Assembly: GCA_044350425.1 (NCBI GenBank) | Contig: JBILHS010000006.1 | Span: forward strand, 30,177-94,176 | Length of the DNA: 64,000 bases | Reading direction: 5' to 3' | DNA from: M3007 sp044350425 | GTDB lineage: Bacteria > Bacteroidota > Bacteroidia > Chitinophagales > Saprospiraceae | Part shown: positions 41,855 to 50,311 of the stretch, piece by piece | How the letters are laid out: the number at the start of each line of letters is the position of its first letter | Numbering within the stretch: position 1 is the first letter of the stretch | Position numbers and translations under genes: made by a program | Notes under the pieces: generated by a model | What the model saw: the letters and a program-made list of their open reading frames with translations, nothing else | What the model was told of the DNA's origin: nothing | Databases searched by the model: none

Positions 41855-43525
41855 ATGGCGAAAAAATCAACACAAGCATCCAAAAAATCCTCCAGCCAGG
41901 AAGGCGCCGGAATTTCTGATTCCAGCGAAAAATGGCTTCCCTGGGCTTTAGCAGCTCTTGCATTTATCCTATTCAGTACGGGTATCTCCAACCAAATGGT
42001 GGGTATGGACGATCACTCCGCCACTGTAGACAATCCGGCCGTAAAAGACTTTCTGATCTTTGGTGGTTTCAACCTCGGCATGTACGCCCCGATCACCTGG
42101 ATCGGATACGAGATCGCCTATATTCTGGGCAAGGAAAGTCCCACCTGGTATCACTTTCTCTCTGCGTTGGTTCATGCTTTCAATGTACTCCTGGTCTTCC
42201 GGCTCTTTCGTCGGCTGGATCTTAATTTAATCGTATCGGCATTTGTGGCCCTTTTCTTTGCCATACACCCGCTGCAAGTGGAGGCTGTGGCCTGGATCGC
42301 TGGTTTTAGTACGCCACTATTTTCCATGTTTTGCCTGCTGGCCATGAATTATTATGTCCGGCATACTCAAGAGGAAAACGGAGGTTTCGGCAAAAACTAC
42401 TGGCTTGCACTCACCATGTTTTTACTGGCCTGCCTGGCGAAATCTGCTGCCGTAACCCTGCCTCTCACCCTTTTGGTGCTGGACCTTTGGAAAAAACGAG
42501 GCTTTGGCACCCGGGTTCTGATTGAAAAAGCACCCTTTTTCGCCATTTCGCTTGTCTTTGGTATCCTGACGCTCTATTCACGGCAACACGCAGGCCAACT
42601 CAACCAGCCTGCAGATTTTACCTTAGTAGACCGCGGGCTCATGGCTTGCCATACCGTGTTGTTCTACTGGAAAAAACTCTTGTTCCCCACCGGTTTAAGT
42701 ATCTGGTATCCTTTTGAAAAAACAAACGGAAACTGGAGCTGGGACTATTATGCTGCGCCTGCGATCCTATTGGGCACCCTATTCGCCGCCTGGCGCAGCC
42801 GTCAGGCCATGCCCTTGTTGTGGATCGGGATCCTCTTTTACCTGTCCAACATCGTATTATCCCTGCCCTGGTCCACTTTCGGCACTTTTGAATTGCGCTC
42901 CGACCGATACAATTACCTGGCCGGTCTGGGCTTTTTTATCGTCCTCGCTTCTTTGCCAGACTATCTGAAAGAAAAAAGACCTTCCTGGACCGGCGCTGTA
43001 TGGGCCATTTTGCTTGGACTGGTGTTTACCTGGCTGATCACTTCAGCACTCCGGATCCGGGATTGGAAAGACACGACCACCCTGATCGACAAGGCGATCG
43101 TAGCCACTGGCGATAATTTTGGAAAAGCCTATTTGTGGCGCGGAATGGCTTATGGCAAAGCCAGCGATGCCCAAAAAGCACTCAAAGACTTTAGCCTCGC
43201 CCTTCAAAAAAACCCGGAACTATATGAGGCCTACAAATTCAGGGGCAACATTTTTGGGGTCACGAAAAATTACGAACAATCGATCGCTGACCTCAGCAAG
43301 TTTTTGGAAAAATTTCCCGATGAAGTGCCGGAATTATACAATCGGGGCCTTTCCTATGCAAACTTGGATCGCAATCAGGAGGCCATTGCTGATTTTACCC
43401 GTGCCATAGCGCTTGACTCCACTTTTTCAAGGTTGTACCGTGCCAGGGGCAATTGCTACAAAAAAATCGGGGAAACGGCCAAAGGCGAGGCCGACCTGAA
43501 GCAATATGAAAGTATGCCCAAGTGA
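41855..43525 (+). CDS. Multi-pass membrane protein with carboxyl TPR repeats (TMTC-like)
   Basis: A 556-residue protein. Residues 1-20 are a charged Ser/Lys-rich cytoplasmic tail. About ten membrane segments follow (about 28-420), with YHFLSALVHAFNVLLVFRLFRRL and FFAIHPLQVEAVAWIAGFSTPLFS, the pattern of TMTC-type and GT-C glycosyltransferase-like proteins. The carboxyl third (about 435-555) is three to four TPR units (AYLWRGMAYGKASDAQKALKDFSLALQKNP, ELYNRGLSYANLDRNQEAIADFTRAIALD). The GT-C fold suggests transfer of a sugar from a lipid carrier, but the catalytic acid is not certain here. It stands alone and converges on nadB. Confidence 0.82.
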   Translation: MAKKSTQASKKSSSQEGAGISDSSEKWLPWALAALAFILFSTGISNQMVGMDDHSATVDNPAVKDFLIFGGFNLGMYAPITWIGYEIAYILGKESPTWYHFLSALVHAFNVLLVFRLFRRLDLNLIVSAFVALFFAIHPLQVEAVAWIAGFSTPLFSMFCLLAMNYYVRHTQEENGGFGKNYWLALTMFLLACLAKSAAVTLPLTLLVLDLWKKRGFGTRVLIEKAPFFAISLVFGILTLYSRQHAGQLNQPADFTLVDRGLMACHTVLFYWKKLLFPTGLSIWYPFEKTNGNWSWDYYAAPAILLGTLFAAWRSRQAMPLLWIGILFYLSNIVLSLPWSTFGTFELRSDRYNYLAGLGFFIVLASLPDYLKEKRPSWTGAVWAILLGLVFTWLITSALRIRDWKDTTTLIDKAIVATGDNFGKAYLWRGMAYGKASDAQKALKDFSLALQKNPELYEAYKFRGNIFGVTKNYEQSIADLSKFLEKFPDEVPELYNRGLSYANLDRNQEAIADFTRAIALDSTFSRLYRARGNCYKKIGETAKGEADLKQYESMPK

Positions 43526-43544
43526 GATGATGGAACACGGAAAA

Positions 43545-43615
43545 GATGGAACACGGATGACACGGATTATTTATATTTAAAATTCGTGTCTAATCCGTAT
43601 CATCCGTGTTCCATT
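43545..43615. repeat. Inverted repeat between convergent genes
   Basis: GATGGAACACGGATGACACGG (21-base core, here split: GATGGAACACGG and ATGACACGGATTA, 43545-43569) pairs with TAATCCGTATCATCCGTG-TTCCATT (43591-43615) with one mismatch. The loop is A/T-rich. It lies between the stops of the TMTC-like gene and nadB and could act as a bidirectional terminator. Confidence 0.75.
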
Positions 43616-43633
43616 CATCCAGAAAATCACACC

Positions 43634-45244
43634 CTACAACACAGAATGCTCCACAAAGGGCAGCTGCTCCGGATAGTCCGTCGTATAATGCAGTCCCCGG
43701 CTTTCCCGACGATGTGAGGCAGATCGGGTAATGAGATAGGCCACCGTGATCAGGTTTCTTAGCTCCATCAATTGCGGACTGATGGTAGTGGTTTTATACA
43801 GCTCTTCTGTTTCCGCGTAAAGCAAAAAGAGTCGATCCAGCGCACGTTTGGAACGCACATTGGAACGCACGATGCCCACATAGTACGACATCACTTCACG
43901 CAACTCCTTCATTCCCTGCGTGATGAGTACCATTTCCTGCGGATCGGTGGTACCTTCAGCGCTCCAGTCTGGCACCTCTTCCTGGAACCCCCATTGGTCC
44001 ATTTTCCCTACCAGATCATGGGCCACCCGATGGGCGAACACCATGCCTTCGAGCAATGAATTGGATGCCAGGCGATTGGCCCCATGCAGGCCTGTGCTGC
44101 TGCACTCCCCTGCTGCATATAACCGTTGAATACTGGTGTGCCCCTGCTCGTCTACCATCACCCCACCACAGGTATAATGACAGGCCGGCACGATCGGGAT
44201 CATGTCTTTCATCGGGTCAATTCCGATGCTTTTACACTTTTCATAGATGGTCGGAAAATGCGCCAGAAAGCCTTCCAGTTCCAGATGGCGACAGTCCAGG
44301 TACATACAATCTGTACCACGCTTTTTCATTTCGGAGTCAATGGCACGGGCTACAATATCGCGTGGAGCAAGGGAAAGTCGTGGATCATAATGCTGCATAA
44401 ACTCTTCGCCCTCAGCCGTCTTTAAGATTCCGCCGAAGCCACGCACCGCTTCTGACACCAGAAAGGAGGGGTTTTCACCTGCCGGGTTGTAAAGGGAGGT
44501 GGGATGAAATTGCATAAATTCCATGTTCTCCACCCTGGCTTTGGCGCGGTAAGCCATGGCCACCCCATCGCCGGTGGCGATGATCGGGTTGGTGGTCGAT
44601 TTATACACCTGTCCTGCGCCGCCCGTACAAAGGATGGTCACCCTGGAGAGTATGGTATCGATCTCCCCGTTTTGTTTATTCAAGGCATAACAGCCATAAC
44701 ACTCAATACCCGGGGTGACCCGGATGACCATTCGGCCCAGATGGTGCTGGGTGATCAGGTCGAGTGCGAAATAGTGTTCCTCAACCTTTATATTGGAATA
44801 TTTTTTGGCTTCTTCCATGAGCGTACGCTGCATCTCCCAGCCCGTGAGGTCCTTAAAGTGCAGGATCCGATGCTCAGAGTGGCCGCCCTCCCGGGCAAGA
44901 TCGTACGCCACGCCATCCTTTTCCTTGTCAAAATGGGCACCCCAGCCGATCATTTCACGCACCCGCTCCGGACCTTCCTCCACCACGATGCGCACGATAT
45001 CTTCCTTACAAAGTCCGTCGCCGGCATCCAGGGTATCGGCAATATGCTTTTCAAAATTGTCCTTATCCAGATCCCAGACGGCTGCCACCCCGCCTTGAGC
45101 ATAGCGGGTATTGCTTTCCCCTTCGGTTGTTTTGGTGAATACGAGGATTTGTCGGTCAGGAAAAAGTCGGGAAGCCTTGATGGCAAAGGTCAGTCCGGCA
45201 ATGCCGGAACCGAGCACGAGGATGTCTGTTTGAATGCGCGTCAT
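43634..45244 (-). CDS. nadB: L-aspartate oxidase
   Basis: A 536-residue FAD enzyme that oxidises L-aspartate to iminoaspartate in NAD synthesis. FAD motif LVLGSGIAGLTFAIKASRLFPD lies near the start, followed by NTRYAQGGVAAVWD, the active-site region AREGGHSEHRILH, MQFHPTSLYNP, CHYTCGGVMVD and GECSSTGLHGANRLASNSLLEG, all in family order. No nadA or nadC lies beside it. Start is ATG 45244, five bases after a perfect -7 box, so the mRNA is predicted to be leaderless. Confidence 0.96.
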   Translation of the reverse strand: MTRIQTDILVLGSGIAGLTFAIKASRLFPDRQILVFTKTTEGESNTRYAQGGVAAVWDLDKDNFEKHIADTLDAGDGLCKEDIVRIVVEEGPERVREMIGWGAHFDKEKDGVAYDLAREGGHSEHRILHFKDLTGWEMQRTLMEEAKKYSNIKVEEHYFALDLITQHHLGRMVIRVTPGIECYGCYALNKQNGEIDTILSRVTILCTGGAGQVYKSTTNPIIATGDGVAMAYRAKARVENMEFMQFHPTSLYNPAGENPSFLVSEAVRGFGGILKTAEGEEFMQHYDPRLSLAPRDIVARAIDSEMKKRGTDCMYLDCRHLELEGFLAHFPTIYEKCKSIGIDPMKDMIPIVPACHYTCGGVMVDEQGHTSIQRLYAAGECSSTGLHGANRLASNSLLEGMVFAHRVAHDLVGKMDQWGFQEEVPDWSAEGTTDPQEMVLITQGMKELREVMSYYVGIVRSNVRSKRALDRLFLLYAETEELYKTTTISPQLMELRNLITVAYLITRSASHRRESRGLHYTTDYPEQLPFVEHSVL

Positions 45245-45248
45245 CGTG

Positions 45249-45256
45249 CAAAGATA
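45249..45256 (-). promoter_or_regulatory. -7 box of nadB, adjacent to the start codon
   Basis: TATCTTTG on the minus strand (45256-45249) ends four bases before ATG 45244. Transcription would start at about 45245. Confidence 0.55.
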
Positions 45257-45298
45257 GGGCTGAAGGTGGAAATAGCACGAATAACATCCCGATGCAAC

Positions 45299-45922
45299 TT
45301 ACCGAATACCTACCGCAATCACGCCAGTGCCGGTTAGGTAATACTCTTGATTTTGCATGGAATCCAGCGCCACGCAGGAAAAGTCAATCAACATTTTCCT
45401 GGTGGCCTCTCCCCGTTCGTTCAGCTCCCAAGGCTCTGATTCCAGCACTTTAAACGTGGAATTACTCAATGAATCCTGAGAAAACAATTCAGATTTATAG
45501 ATATTTCCGGATGGTGTTACCCAACGGATCGCTACCGTACCTAAAAAAGGTGCATTGATCGAGGGTGATTTATAGATCCAATTAAAATCCGGCCCAAAGA
45601 GGAAATTGGGTTCACTCACAGTCGGCTCAGTGGATATATTCCGAAAGTCAATACGGGCGCTGCCCGGGCAGGTACTGTTGGGGCAATTTACATCTGCAAA
45701 AGTGCCCGACATAACCACTACTTGGTTGGCATCCCGACTGACTTCTGTATACAGATAAATATTGTTCAGGCCTGCCGTGTAAAACGCAGTATCTGCACCT
45801 TCAACATTCATACGAAGCCAAAAAACCGGATTGCCTGAGCCTCCATCCGGTATGTCGGACTTGCTACATGCCGACCAAATGACACTGGCCAGCAAAATTG
45901 AAAAAAATATTTTACCCATCAT
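45299..45922 (-). CDS. Lipoprotein of unknown function in an ECF sigma operon
   Basis: A 207-residue protein with a lipoprotein signal (LLASVIWSAC, Cys19) and then a mostly beta-type sequence with no recognised domain; CPNSTCPGSARIDFRN and WVTPSGNIYKSELF are its more distinctive stretches. Its start codon (tandem ATGs at 45922 and 45919) lies 14 bases after the anti-sigma-like gene, so it should be in the same transcript. It is probably an outer-membrane or periplasmic lipoprotein and a target of the same control. Confidence 0.75.
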   Translation of the reverse strand: MMGKIFFSILLASVIWSACSKSDIPDGGSGNPVFWLRMNVEGADTAFYTAGLNNIYLYTEVSRDANQVVVMSGTFADVNCPNSTCPGSARIDFRNISTEPTVSEPNFLFGPDFNWIYKSPSINAPFLGTVAIRWVTPSGNIYKSELFSQDSLSNSTFKVLESEPWELNERGEATRKMLIDFSCVALDSMQNQEYYLTGTGVIAVGIR

Positions 45923-45936
45923 TTTTGATTCTGTTT

Positions 45937-47442
45937 TTAAAACAAGCGCACACGAAAGCCCAGTTCTACATTGCCCAGACCATTGTTTTTGACCCCATCC
46001 TGAGCAGTTTTAAAAACCGGTGTAAAACGATAGTTCAACCGCGACAGGAGCGAAAGCCTATCACTCAACTGGTAACTTGCCCCGGCGAATGCTGCAATAT
46101 TAATGGCATTGTAAGGCGTTTTAACCCCTGTTACATACTTCTTGACGGTAGTTTTTGCTGGTTCCAAAGAAGAGGACACTGTAGATGTAGTTTTGTTCTG
46201 TACAGCGAGGAGCATGCCAAGCGCTCCGCCACCTTCCAGTCCCCATCGTCCCTGATTCCATTTTGCTGATAATGGGATCTCCAGCATATGCAATCCGCGG
46301 GTCTCACGCTCCCAAAGCTCACTTCTATAGCCAAAGGAATAACGCAATTGCTCTACCACCTTGGGATTCGTAATATCCTCTGCTGAAGCATCCAGTCCCG
46401 GCACAAAACGCCATTGCGCACCCAGCAGAATTGACCAGCTTTTATTCAGACGATATTCGCCATAGCCGCCTACTGTAAAGCCCGCCCACAACCCCGAGGT
46501 ATCAGGCTGTTGATAGGCTGCCCCTGCCAGAGACAAGCCAAAGGAGAAAGGTTTTTCCCTGGAAGCGTCTTTTTTCTGAGCAATGGGCGTTGCCTCCGGT
46601 ACTTTCATTTTGCGAGGCACTAAAACTGGTCCTGGCAAATCAAATAGACTTAAGGGTGTCGGAAGGATGAATATCGGAATGTACGGCGCCTTTTCCTCCA
46701 TGGATACCGGTATGGTAAGGATTGGAGTCGTGGTGCCCGGGGTGTTCTCATTCATTATATTTACAGGCGCCTGCAAGCTGGCCGGATCCTTCTCCGGCGC
46801 TTGAATTTGCTCCTTTCCGCCTGGTTTTATGGGGCCAGGCGCTGTTTGGCTACCATCCTTTTGGGTAATTCCATTTGCAGATTTACCCGTTTTTTTAGCA
46901 TTCGTTGGTGCATTTTTTACTCCGGATTCCTTTTTAACCTTTTCCATGGTTCCAGTTGGGCCATTGGCGCGCTGCGGCTGGTCGTTATCCCTGGAAATAC
47001 GCTGCAATTCCATTCGGGACTGACCAGCATTCGATATTTTAGCCTTTGATCCGGAGTCAGATCCTTCCGGAGCTTTTGCATCCGCAGACAAACCCGGTGT
47101 TGATTTAACTGCTGTCTCGTTTACAGGCCCTGTTTCTATGCTATCTGAATGCTGAATACCTTCTGAATTCTTTTTTACAGTTGTGTTTCCAATGGATGTG
47201 TTCGAATCTTCTGGTTCGGTTTTTTCATTTGATAACAGGCTTGAACGGCTCAACAGCAGCCACAAAAGCAGTACCAGACACAAGGCAAAAAATAGAAAAA
47301 GACCCGTTTTTCTGCGCCGCCGTTGCTCTTCCTGCGCCAACAAAACCTGGGCCTGTTCCCAAAATTCCTCCTGGAATTCGAAACGCTCCCCCGGATCTTC
47401 CGAGTTAAATTTTTGTCGCATCAGTTCGTCTATATTTTCCAT
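45937..47442 (-). CDS. Anti-sigma-like membrane protein fused to an outer-membrane beta-barrel domain
   Basis: A 501-residue protein encoded right after an ECF sigma gene. It has an amphipathic cytoplasmic stub (1-45, DELMRQKFNSEDPGERFEFQEEFWEQAQ), one membrane segment (47-66), a low-complexity Lys/Ser/Thr/Pro/Gly linker (about 70-330), and a carboxyl domain (about 335-501) with alternating beta strands of the outer-membrane barrel type (FSFGLSLAGAAYQQ ... GFTVGGYGEYRLNKSWSILLGAQWRFVPG ... LNYRFTPVFK). The stub is where an anti-sigma factor would bind its sigma. If both ends insert, the protein would span the periplasm. It sits 68 bases after the sigma gene. Confidence 0.78.
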   Translation of the reverse strand: MENIDELMRQKFNSEDPGERFEFQEEFWEQAQVLLAQEEQRRRRKTGLFLFFALCLVLLLWLLLSRSSLLSNEKTEPEDSNTSIGNTTVKKNSEGIQHSDSIETGPVNETAVKSTPGLSADAKAPEGSDSGSKAKISNAGQSRMELQRISRDNDQPQRANGPTGTMEKVKKESGVKNAPTNAKKTGKSANGITQKDGSQTAPGPIKPGGKEQIQAPEKDPASLQAPVNIMNENTPGTTTPILTIPVSMEEKAPYIPIFILPTPLSLFDLPGPVLVPRKMKVPEATPIAQKKDASREKPFSFGLSLAGAAYQQPDTSGLWAGFTVGGYGEYRLNKSWSILLGAQWRFVPGLDASAEDITNPKVVEQLRYSFGYRSELWERETRGLHMLEIPLSAKWNQGRWGLEGGGALGMLLAVQNKTTSTVSSSLEPAKTTVKKYVTGVKTPYNAINIAAFAGASYQLSDRLSLLSRLNYRFTPVFKTAQDGVKNNGLGNVELGFRVRLF

Positions 47443-47510
47443 GCGCTGACTGCTTGTAAGGTGTGCTTATTGGGTTGTTTGGGGTGTTGGTGCTGGCAGC
47501 TTCAAAGTCA

Positions 47511-48068
47511 TCATCCTGTCACCATCTCCGTTTTAATCCAGGTTTGTAATTGAACACGGGCTGTACTGACATGCCACTTCGAAGTACCCTCACTCATTCC
47601 CAAAAGCTCGCTGATCTCATGATGACTGAATCCGTCAATGGCGAAAAGATTGAACACTTTTTGGGTCATGGGCGGGAGTCTTTGCAGCAGTGCTTCCAGG
47701 TGCTGCACATCGAGTCGTTGATCTGCCTCATTCCAGTCGATTGGTTCGCTGGGGTACGACCTTTCAATATCCTCCGTGAAGACCGTCAGTTCCCGCCATT
47801 TTTTCTCCCTTCTGTATTCATCAATGACCGTATTGATCATGATCCGCCGGATCCAGGCCTCAAACGGCACCTCATCCCGCTTGTATTTATCTAGATTCTG
47901 AATGATCTTTAAAAAACCATTGTTCACCGCCGAAACTGCCTCCTGCTTATCTCGCTGATAACGCATACAAACGGCCATCAAAACAGGAAAACACGAGCGA
48001 TAAAGCGCGTACTGCGCTTTTCGGTCGCCTTTCTGGGCTGCTTGAAGGAGTTGCGGGTCTAGGTTCAA
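47511..48068 (-). CDS. ECF-type RNA polymerase sigma factor
   Basis: A 185-residue sigma factor. Region 2 (about 22-95) includes ALYRSCFPVLMAVCMRYQRDKQEAVSAVNNGFLKIIQNLDKYK and FEAWIRRIMINTVIDEYRRE; region 4 (about 115-180) includes LLQRLPPMTQKVFNLFAIDGFSHHEISELLGMSEGTSKWHVSTARVQLQ. Short sigma-70 factors of this kind control envelope or stress genes and are held by a membrane anti-sigma encoded next to them. The start is TTG at 48068: no ATG or GTG is present in frame before an upstream stop. It is the first gene of a three-gene operon. Confidence 0.92.
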   Translation of the reverse strand: MNLDPQLLQAAQKGDRKAQYALYRSCFPVLMAVCMRYQRDKQEAVSAVNNGFLKIIQNLDKYKRDEVPFEAWIRRIMINTVIDEYRREKKWRELTVFTEDIERSYPSEPIDWNEADQRLDVQHLEALLQRLPPMTQKVFNLFAIDGFSHHEISELLGMSEGTSKWHVSTARVQLQTWIKTEMVTG

Positions 48069-48209
48069 GGTTGTTTTGTTTTGAAGGTTGGTTTTCGGGG
48101 AGGTTTAAAATCCTCCGCCGGAAACCACTTTTGGATCCCGGCGGAAGGTACGAGTGCTTATTTGTTTGTGTCTGAATGAATACACGCAGTGTTGGGCCTG
48201 GGGGTTGGG

Positions 48210-48247
48210 TGGGTTGAATTATTTTTTCGAAAAAATAATTCAACCCA
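48210..48247. repeat. Perfect 38-base palindrome
   Basis: TGGGTTGAATTATTTTTTC is followed directly by its exact complement GAAAAAATAATTCAACCCA. It lies just after the stop codon of the T9SS cargo gene at 48271 (minus strand) and upstream of the ECF sigma gene, so it may be a terminator. A degenerate relative (GGGTTGAATCATATTTTTCG on the minus strand) lies near 50195-50214, upstream of that same cargo gene. Confidence 0.85.
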
Positions 48248-48270
48248 ATCATCGCTCTTGAAAGACCAAC

Positions 48271-50106
48271 CTATTGCTTGATCACTTTGACCATTTCCAT
48301 AGATTTCCCTGCACGAACAGCCAGGAAATAAACCCCACTGGGCAAATGTCCGATGGAGATCCGGGTTTCAGCGCCGTTCCCAAATACATTCAGATGCACT
48401 TTACCTTGTACATCCATCAGGGTCATGTCGGCCCTTTCTGCGGTTTCGATCAGCAGCAGATCTTCTACGGGATTGGGAGATACCCTGACCCGGAGCTTCA
48501 ATTCATGCTCCAGTGCGGAAAGTGCAATACTATTGTTGTCTACTTTAAAATTGACATTACCCTGCGTGGGCTGGTTTGGACCAATGACCACGGTGGCAGA
48601 AACCAGAGGCATGCCCGGAATGTCGAGGGTCACTACGTAAGTTCCCCAGGGTAGGTCCGGAAATTCGTAATTGCCTGCTGAATTGGTTACTGTGACCGCC
48701 ATGGGCGTTCCATCAGGCAATGTAAGCACCACATTGACGCCTGCCATGGGATCTCCTTCACCCCATTCTGCTCCATTCCCGTGTCCCTGCAGATTGGCGC
48801 CTTCGCTCACCAGGCCTCCGATGAAACCTGGCCCACCCGGATTCTGACCCGGTATCAGATCAATATAATAGTGTGGAATGTTACATCCACCCCACCATCC
48901 AACTTCAGAAAGGGGCAATAAGGGTACTGCTCCTGACCAGAATAGACTGCCGGAATAATAGCTTGGCAAATAATCATCATATAAAGGGGTGCCCGGTAAA
49001 AGCGCGGCTTTCAGCAGAAAGGGCCCATCTGGTAGGTCCTGAATCAGCAGATTCCCATTAATATCCGTGAGTAAAGTATCGATGCCGATCAATATGCCGC
49101 CTTGTGCCGTATCGTATTGGATCACATACACTTCTGCCGGGTAGCTATTTATAGTGCTATCCCCTACCCCAACGGTAACAAAAGCGGAATCAATCCCACA
49201 CACACTGTAACAACCCGTGGATGTACAACCCATTGAATTGGTGGCGGTCACGCAGTATTCTCCTGGTTCGTCTACATTCAGCACCACAAAGGAGCTTCCA
49301 TCGCTCCAGGAATACGACACCAGAGGTGCAGAAGGATCCGTGGAGAAAGCAGCGATCTGATAAAATCCATTGATACAATGCAGACCGATCATATAAAGGC
49401 CACAATTAGATGGGATGTTGGTATTGTAAAAGATACAATCGCTGATCGCACAACCAGATGCATCGGTGATCGTCACGCAATAAGAACCCTGTGCTAAAGG
49501 ATATATTTCCTGTGTGGTTTCGCCAGTGCTCCAGAGGTAAGTCTGAACGCCACCGTTCCAGGAATTGGCCACCAGCGGTGCAGCGCCCGAAGTAGAACTG
49601 ATAAAGGCCGTACACCCAAGGGCAGAAACGCAGGTATCACCCACACATCCCTCCGGATTGGTGGCGGTGACACAAAGGGATTCTCCCGGAACATAAGGGG
49701 TAGTCGGACCCACGTCGCCATTGCTCCAAACGAAGGACCAGGGACCAGCAAAGTAGGGGTAGCCGGAAGCCTGGTTGACCAGTTGGCCGGTTACAGGATC
49801 GGTAGTTACATGAAATTCTGCACCACAATTACCTGTTACGGACCAGTCAAAGCAGGCCGAAGCGGTGCATCCACCTGCGCCCGTTGCCGTAACGCAGTAT
49901 TGCCCGGCACTAAAAACAGAGATCGTTTGGGTCGTTTCACCCGTATTCCAGCTATAAGTGTCGGCCGCCTGGCCTGTAGTATCCTGAGCCGTGAGTTGAT
50001 ATCCTCCCCCTGGAATAAGGATCGCCTGGATATCTATGTTGCAGGTTTGTCCAAAAGCACCCTGAAGGTACCCAAGGAATAAGATCGGAAAAAGTAGTTT
50101 TTTCAT
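48271..50106 (-). CDS. Secreted SprB-like repeat protein with a Cna-B-like domain and T9SS sorting domain
   Basis: A 611-residue secreted protein. It has a signal peptide (1-20, GAFGQ); four to five Cys-containing SprB-like repeats (about 22-310) such as YSWNTGETTQTISVFSAGQYCVTATGAGGCTAS; a middle region (about 310-430) and a Cna-B/SdrD-type beta domain (about 440-525, GVNVVLTLPDGTPMAVTVTNSAGNYEFPDLPWGTYVVTLD); and a type A T9SS sorting domain (about 535-611, VSPNPVEDLLLIETA ... SGVYFLAVRAGKSMEMVKVIKQ). I chose ATG 50106 because it gives the signal peptide its proper place; an extension upstream is in frame but has no sense as an export signal. Likely a surface adhesin or matrix protein. Confidence 0.88.
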   Translation of the reverse strand: MKKLLFPILFLGYLQGAFGQTCNIDIQAILIPGGGYQLTAQDTTGQAADTYSWNTGETTQTISVFSAGQYCVTATGAGGCTASACFDWSVTGNCGAEFHVTTDPVTGQLVNQASGYPYFAGPWSFVWSNGDVGPTTPYVPGESLCVTATNPEGCVGDTCVSALGCTAFISSTSGAAPLVANSWNGGVQTYLWSTGETTQEIYPLAQGSYCVTITDASGCAISDCIFYNTNIPSNCGLYMIGLHCINGFYQIAAFSTDPSAPLVSYSWSDGSSFVVLNVDEPGEYCVTATNSMGCTSTGCYSVCGIDSAFVTVGVGDSTINSYPAEVYVIQYDTAQGGILIGIDTLLTDINGNLLIQDLPDGPFLLKAALLPGTPLYDDYLPSYYSGSLFWSGAVPLLPLSEVGWWGGCNIPHYYIDLIPGQNPGGPGFIGGLVSEGANLQGHGNGAEWGEGDPMAGVNVVLTLPDGTPMAVTVTNSAGNYEFPDLPWGTYVVTLDIPGMPLVSATVVIGPNQPTQGNVNFKVDNNSIALSALEHELKLRVRVSPNPVEDLLLIETAERADMTLMDVQGKVHLNVFGNGAETRISIGHLPSGVYFLAVRAGKSMEMVKVIKQ

Positions 50107-50225
50107 GGTTGAAATTTTTGTTTGTGAATCAAATTGGTTGGCCAACCTGATCATAAACACGAGCACCAGGCGTTGAAGGTTGGGTCTCTCCGCGAAAAAT
50201 ATGATTCAACCCGATTTTGTGAAAT

Positions 50226-50293
50226 AGGTGCGTAGTACCCAAACGTCGGTAGAAAGGAAAATTTCAAGTATATTGGAGGTGCGTAGCACCGGA
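50226..50293. repeat. REP-like repeat copy (GGTGC..GCACC with AACGTCGGTAG linker)
   Basis: AGGTGCGTAGTACC, then AAACGTCGGTAGAAA, about 25 A/T-rich bases, then GGAGGTGCGTAGCACCGGAAC. The order and spacing are those of the copy at 27213-27294 next to the transposase. It lies between two minus-strand genes. Confidence 0.75.
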
Positions 50294-50311
50294 ACTTGTA
50301 CCCTAAAAAGC

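Noticed and set aside
44504..45337. A 277-codon open frame opposite nadB
   Set aside because: nadB motifs are complete on the minus strand; the plus frame is His/Gly-rich shadow sequence.
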